Below are positions 60,283 through 64,000 of a DNA stretch of 64,000 nucleotides, piece after piece (within the stretch, counting starts at the first letter, position 1; the number at the start of each line of letters is the position of its first letter). Location: assembly GCF_001042985.1 (NCBI RefSeq), contig NZ_JYKY01000010.1:91535-155534 (forward strand), given 5' to 3'. This DNA comes from Pseudomonas lundensis (GTDB lineage Bacteria; Pseudomonadota; Gammaproteobacteria; Pseudomonadales; Pseudomonadaceae). The notes beneath the pieces were generated by a model. It had not been told where the DNA came from and ran no database searches. It saw only the letters and a program-made list of their open reading frames with translations. Both the position numbers and the translations under genes were made by a program.

Positions 60283-61593
60283 TTACTGAAAGCGGTAGGG
60301 CGTGAGCGCGGTCGGGTCGATGTTTCGCTCGACAGTCGCCATCGCGGCCTTGAGCGGGCACAGCAGGCCGACGCGGGTGGTGCGGCAGTCCGTGGCGCTT
60401 TTGAACTCGCTGTTCAGCGGTTTTGCCTGGCCTTGCAGCTGCGTCAGGTTGCGAATCTGGTCCATCGACTGGGCTTCAAACGCGATGCGCAAGAAGTAGT
60501 CCCCGGTGCTGACTTCCTTGTAGCGCTCAAACTGCAACGTGCCCACGGGCGGAATGTTGTTTTCAATGTAGTCGCCCAGCTTCCAGCCAAAGCCGAGCAT
60601 GGTGCGCAGGTACGAAATGTTGGTGTCGTGGGCCACCAGCAGCATCAGCGGCACGTCAGGCGGCGTGTCGGTGACGTCTTTGGCGGCTAGCGCCGTGCCT
60701 TGTTTGAGTGCCAGAGCAATCTGGTTCATCAGCTCCGACGCTCCCCGGCTGGCGATGTAGGGGATGTCGTTGAGGTAATCGTATTTGGCTTTGGTCAGCA
60801 CCATCAGGCCCGACACGTCCGCAGCCGTGGGGGCGTGGCCGAACGCGACTTTATCCAGCGGCAGGCCCTGGCTGTACTCAAGGCGGAACACTTCGCCCAT
60901 GTTGGCGCCCGCGCTCAGGCCCTTGATCGAAAAACGGCCCTTTTCGTTTTGCACCAGTTTCCAGGGTTCGTGGCCGTAGGGGCAGTTCACGTCTGGCAAG
61001 CAGGCCACTTCACGCAGGGTTTCTTCAAACGGGGCGTAACGCTTCTGGGCGGCCTCCACGCTGCCGCCCAGTGCCTTGAGGATCTGCGCCTTGGCTTTTT
61101 CGGCGTCCAGCGCGGCAAAGCTCATTTCATTGGCCTGGAACAGGGCGTCCTGTTTGCCCGCCACGTAGGTGGGCTGGAAGCCGCAGCCGGGGAACATGCC
61201 GTCGAGTAACGCCTGGGCCGTGGCCTTGGTGCGTTGCAGGGGGCTGGCATGTGCCAGCACCGTTTTGGCGTCCGGGCAACCCTGGGGGATCAGCCCGGCG
61301 TTGCGCAGGACCGTGCCGCGATAGCGGCCCATTTCCACCGCCCCGGTGTAGCCGTGGCCGGTCAGATTGCCCAAGGGCACCAGCCAGGTCGGCCATTGGC
61401 GCTGCGTGACCTGCGTCAGCAGTTTTTCATTGGACGCGGTCGGGGGCCGTACGCCGTGGCGGCTGACTTGCACCACTTTATCCAGCACGTAGCCATCGCT
61501 GCTGGCGGTTTGGGCAAGCGCGACGGGCGTGAGTGCACTGCCCAGCAACAGGCCAAGCGCGAAACGGGTGACAGAGAACGCGGAGTCTTTCAT
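60283..61593 (-). CDS. Periplasmic histidine acid phosphatase (AppA/Agp-like), copy 1
   Basis: A 436-residue branch-2 histidine phosphatase. Signal peptide (cut after VALA), active site SRHGVRPPT (RHGxRxP, about residue 44), WPTWLVPLGNLTGHG as in AppA/Agp, and the proton-donor HD in LLVAHDTNISYLR (about 320). Six Cys residues could form disulfides. Substrates could be phytate, glucose-1-phosphate or other phosphomonoesters. The ATG at 61593 follows AAAGGAAA. Its paralogue lies upstream on the same strand after 150 bp. Confidence 0.9.
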   Translation of the reverse strand: MKDSAFSVTRFALGLLLGSALTPVALAQTASSDGYVLDKVVQVSRHGVRPPTASNEKLLTQVTQRQWPTWLVPLGNLTGHGYTGAVEMGRYRGTVLRNAGLIPQGCPDAKTVLAHASPLQRTKATAQALLDGMFPGCGFQPTYVAGKQDALFQANEMSFAALDAEKAKAQILKALGGSVEAAQKRYAPFEETLREVACLPDVNCPYGHEPWKLVQNEKGRFSIKGLSAGANMGEVFRLEYSQGLPLDKVAFGHAPTAADVSGLMVLTKAKYDYLNDIPYIASRGASELMNQIALALKQGTALAAKDVTDTPPDVPLMLLVAHDTNISYLRTMLGFGWKLGDYIENNIPPVGTLQFERYKEVSTGDYFLRIAFEAQSMDQIRNLTQLQGQAKPLNSEFKSATDCRTTRVGLLCPLKAAMATVERNIDPTALTPYRFQ

Positions 61594-61743
61594 GGGATTT
61601 CCTTTTGGCAACGCGGCGCAGGGGAACCAGCCGGTTCTTCCCCGACACAAGTGGCGACAAAGTCTAGTCGGCCAAATCCAGAGGCGCGGCATTTTGTGTG
61701 CGCTGGCGCAGGCTACTTGATGTCGCAGCCCGCGCCACCGTTG

Positions 61744-63048
61744 TCAGGGATAGCGGTACGTGGTCAGGGCGGTGCGGTCGATGGCCGTGTTCAGGCGCTC
61801 GGCAAAATCCTTGAGCGGGCACAAGGTGCCGACCTGAGTGACCTTGCAGCCGGGCAGGCTGAAGTCAGCCTGCAGCGGCGGATTGTCGGCATTCAACGGC
61901 GTGAGGTGGCGCATTTGATCCGGCGTCTGGGTGACGAACGTGGTGCGAATGAAGCGCTCGCCGCTGTCCGCGTCGCGGTAGCGTTCAAACGCCAGGGTGC
62001 CGGTGGGCGGGATATTGCCCGGCTGGTACTCGCCTAGCGTCCAGTGAAACCCGAGCATGGTGCGTAACTGAGAGAGGTTGGTGTCATGGGCCACGATCAC
62101 CAGCAACGGTGCCGCCGGCGGGTTGCCCAGTGGATCGGCCTGCTCCAGGGGCGTGCCTTGCTCCAGCGCCAGGCGCAGCTGATTCATCAGTTGTGAACCG
62201 CCACGCCGGGCGATGTGTGGCGTGTCATTGACGAAGTCATATTTGGCCCGGTGCAAGCGCGTGAGTGCCATCACCTGTTTGGCATCGGCTGCGTGGCCGA
62301 ACGCTACCTCGCTCATGGGTTTGCCCTCGCTGTATTGCAGGCGGAAGGTTTCGCCCAGCGAAGAGGCTTTATCCAGCCCCTTGATTTTCAGGCGCCCCTC
62401 ATCGTTTTGCTTGATGACCCATTGCGCGTCGTAAAACGGGCACGGTTTGCCCTCGACACACGCGGCGGCCTTGAGCAGGTCGAGGTCGGGTTGCAGGCGG
62501 GCCTTGGCCGCTTGCAGGTCGCCACCCAGCGCCGTGAGGATTTCAGCCTTGGCGATGGCCGGGTCGACGCGGGCGAAGTCCATCTTGTCAGTCTGAAACA
62601 GCGGATCGAGGGACTGCGCGCTGGCGTGGGGTTTCTCGCCGCAGCCGGGGAACATGCCGTCCATCAATGCGGCGGCGGTGGCGCGGGTGCGCTGTTTAGG
62701 ACTGGAAACCGCGTACAGCGTGCCGTTTTGCGGGCAGCCGGCTGGCAGCAGACCGGCCTGGCGATACTGCTCGGCTTGCCAGGCGCCCATCAAACTGGCG
62801 GCCAGATAGCCGTGGCCGGTGAGTTCACCGTCGCGCACCAGCCAGGTGGGCCATTGGCGCTGTGTGGCCTCCACCAGTTTGGCGGTGTCGGTTTGCGGGC
62901 GTATGCCGTGGCGGCTGACCTGCACCGCTTTTTCAAGCACGTAATGGCCTTCGGCCTGAGCGTGGGCCGTGAGTGGGCTGCTCAGGCCCAGGGCGACGCT
63001 CAACAGGGGGCCGCCCAGGCGGGCAAGGCGTGAGAGAGAAACGTTCAT
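61744..63048 (-). CDS. Periplasmic histidine acid phosphatase, copy 2
   Basis: A 434-residue paralogue of copy 1 with signal peptide (cut after AHA), WPTWLVRDGELTGHG and HD in VIVAHDTNLSQLR. The active-site loop reads SRHGIRPQT, so the last position of RHGxRxP is Gln instead of Pro while the catalytic His and Arg residues are kept. Similar over its whole length to copy 1 but well diverged, so the duplication is not recent. GGAGACTGCGA precedes the ATG. Follows the porin gene after 37 bp. Confidence 0.9.
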   Translation of the reverse strand: MNVSLSRLARLGGPLLSVALGLSSPLTAHAQAEGHYVLEKAVQVSRHGIRPQTDTAKLVEATQRQWPTWLVRDGELTGHGYLAASLMGAWQAEQYRQAGLLPAGCPQNGTLYAVSSPKQRTRATAAALMDGMFPGCGEKPHASAQSLDPLFQTDKMDFARVDPAIAKAEILTALGGDLQAAKARLQPDLDLLKAAACVEGKPCPFYDAQWVIKQNDEGRLKIKGLDKASSLGETFRLQYSEGKPMSEVAFGHAADAKQVMALTRLHRAKYDFVNDTPHIARRGGSQLMNQLRLALEQGTPLEQADPLGNPPAAPLLVIVAHDTNLSQLRTMLGFHWTLGEYQPGNIPPTGTLAFERYRDADSGERFIRTTFVTQTPDQMRHLTPLNADNPPLQADFSLPGCKVTQVGTLCPLKDFAERLNTAIDRTALTTYRYP

Positions 63049-63085
63049 TCGCAGTCTCCAGCAGGGATTGAAGGGCAGGGCGCGG

Positions 63086-63844
63086 TCAGAATTTGTATTT
63101 GAAGCCCACGCGGTAGCGGGCCTGACGCTCGTCGGTGTTTTTGTCGACGTAGACGTCCGCCACTTCAACGTACGGGGTGAAAGAGTGGGTCAGCTTGTAG
63201 TCGATATACAGCTTGTTGCTGTAGTTACGTTTTTTGCCATCGAAGGCGATCTGGTTGCTGTAGATCTCTTTGCGCGCCACGCCGATGGACATGTGTTCCA
63301 TCTTGTACTTGCCGCCTAAGGACCAGACGTTGTCGCGTTTGGTTTCGTTGCCGTTCTTGTAGGTCGTGACTTTGTAGTAATAGCCGGGCGTGGCGGAGAA
63401 GCCGTAACCCAGTTCATACGGGAACTTCAATGCAGGCTTGTAGGACTTTTTGTCTTTGCCCTGTGAGTAGGTGAACTTGGGTTTGAACTTCAAGTGTTTG
63501 GTGAGTTTGTGCGAGTACTTGACCTTGCCCTTGAGGGAGTCTTTGGTCATGTGTTCAAACGGCTGGCCCGGCTGGCCATTGCTTTTTTCGGCCGGGCTGG
63601 CGACGAACTGGAAAGAGAACGCCAGACCGTTATCCAGGGCCTGGGTGATCATCACTTTGTCGGTGTGATCGCGATCTTTTTCGTTGTACTGGTGCTGGTA
63701 ATCCAGTTCCAGCGCCTGAGCCGCGCCAGGCATCAGCAACAGGCTGCCTTGCAGGGCGGCGGCACACAGGGCGGCCATCAGGGCGTGGTTGTAAACAGGT
63801 TTGCACACGTGTGCAATTCGGGGCGTGCTCAATGGGTTAGTCAT
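63086..63844 (-). CDS. KdgM-like outer-membrane porin
   Basis: A 252-residue exported beta-barrel protein: signal peptide ending AAQA (a second start at residue 23, position 63778, is also possible), then alternating amphipathic strands rich in Lys/Tyr, and a C-terminal RYRVGFKYKF ending in Phe, the outer-membrane assembly signal. Pattern and size match the KdgM family of small porins for acidic oligosaccharides. The lysine-rich barrel suits anionic ligands, perhaps the phosphorylated substrates of the two phosphatases encoded next. An IS element begins about 30 bp upstream of the start codon. Confidence 0.8.
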   Translation of the reverse strand: MTNPLSTPRIAHVCKPVYNHALMAALCAAALQGSLLLMPGAAQALELDYQHQYNEKDRDHTDKVMITQALDNGLAFSFQFVASPAEKSNGQPGQPFEHMTKDSLKGKVKYSHKLTKHLKFKPKFTYSQGKDKKSYKPALKFPYELGYGFSATPGYYYKVTTYKNGNETKRDNVWSLGGKYKMEHMSIGVARKEIYSNQIAFDGKKRNYSNKLYIDYKLTHSFTPYVEVADVYVDKNTDERQARYRVGFKYKF

Positions 63845-63857
63845 CGTGTTGGCTCAT

Positions 63858-63872
63858 TTATTGTTGTTGTTA
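63858..63872 (-). promoter_or_regulatory. A-rich CA motif in the porin leader
   Basis: TAACAACAACAATAA on the minus strand, about 14 bases before the start codon region, squeezed between the porin start and the IS end. A strong AAN repeat of the Hfq/Crc type. Confidence 0.55.
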
Positions 63873-63873
63873 G

Positions 63874-64000
63874 GGAATCTCCGAACAAGCCTTCAGTTAT
63901 GCGAGAATCCCCGCAACACCTGATCCGAGCCGCCCATGAGCCAGATGAGCTTTTCCGACTTTGAGTACGCCGGCAAGCGCAAGCAAACCCGCCGAGAGCT
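63874..64000 (+). mobile_element. IS5-family insertion sequence, left end
   Basis: The transposase gene and its upstream region run off the right edge. The left end is placed at about 63874 (GGAATCTCCGAACAAG) after a TTAG that fits the YTAR target preference of the IS5 group. The right end is outside the window, so target duplication and inverted repeats cannot be confirmed. Confidence 0.6.
63936..64000 (+). CDS. IS5-family transposase, N-terminal part
   Basis: The frame opens at the ATG at 63936 with MSQMSFSDFEYAGKRKQTRR, the typical start of a large set of IS5-family transposases in Pseudomonas and relatives, and runs off the edge after 21 codons. The DDE domain is not in the window. Confidence 0.8.
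   Translation, partial: MSQMSFSDFEYAGKRKQTRRE

Overview
This window reads as chromosomal DNA of a Pseudomonas, probably from the P. fluorescens/P. fragi side of the genus. That placement is inferred from gene content: genus-typical families (DUF2025, DUF2790, AmrZ, RsmA), a conserved aotJQMOP-argR / aruCFGDBE arginine island, the alaS-lysC-csrA-tRNA-mgtE block and a probable methanethiol methyltransferase (MddA type). There are no rRNA genes and no CRISPR array. One insertion sequence enters at the right edge.

Left part (1-17 kb). The 3' end of a peptide deformylase is followed by a GNAT enzyme, a soluble two-PAS chemotaxis/dispersal sensor (BdlA type) and the gluconate module gntR / gntK-gntP. 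Three near-identical palindromes precede gntR, gntK and gntP and are the obvious GntR operators. Next come alaC, a GNAT/MddA pair, a GAF histidine kinase, a PepSY protein, a periplasmic GlpQ-type phosphodiesterase, a MASE2-GGDEF cyclase, an XRE regulator, nrdB (without an adjacent nrdA) and two small exported proteins, one built of 13-residue tandem repeats.

Middle (17-46 kb). After acs lies the arginine island: the ArgR-controlled arginine/ornithine ABC transporter with argR, then the arginine succinyltransferase pathway aruCFGDBE. Matches to the ArgR half-site precede both operons. Intrinsic-terminator-like hairpins lie inside both, after aotJ and after aruC, which suggests the first gene of each is made in excess. 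The aru operon is flanked by two effector-like genes on the opposite strand: a 1380-residue DUF6543/leucine-rich-repeat protein without the usual C-terminal ligase domain, and an M91-type zinc peptidase with RTX-like repeats. Then come an FMN-riboswitch-controlled lumazine synthase paralogue, threonine aldolase, alaS, lysC, csrA/rsmA, tRNA-Ser(GCT), three tandem tRNA-Arg(ACG) genes and mgtE.

Right part (48-64 kb). amrZ, phnN and two small membrane-protein genes lead to tRNA-Arg(CCT). Beyond it lies more accessory content: an SDR, then an eight-gene minus-strand operon for non-phosphorylating L-fucose catabolism (fucose permease, mutarotase, fucose dehydrogenase, fuconolactonase, fuconate dehydratase, 2-keto-3-deoxyfuconate dehydrogenase, FAH-type hydrolase, second MFS carrier). 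It is divergent from a FadR-type regulator, with two identical 18-bp palindromes in the intergenic region. Two paralogous histidine acid phosphatases and a KdgM-like porin form the last operon. An IS5-family element starts about 30 bp upstream of the porin start codon.

A recurring theme is catabolite control. A-rich AAC/AAT-repeat motifs like those bound by Hfq/Crc lie beside the ribosome-binding sites of gntP, acs, several fuc genes and the porin operon, so these carbon-uptake and catabolic genes may share one post-transcriptional control.
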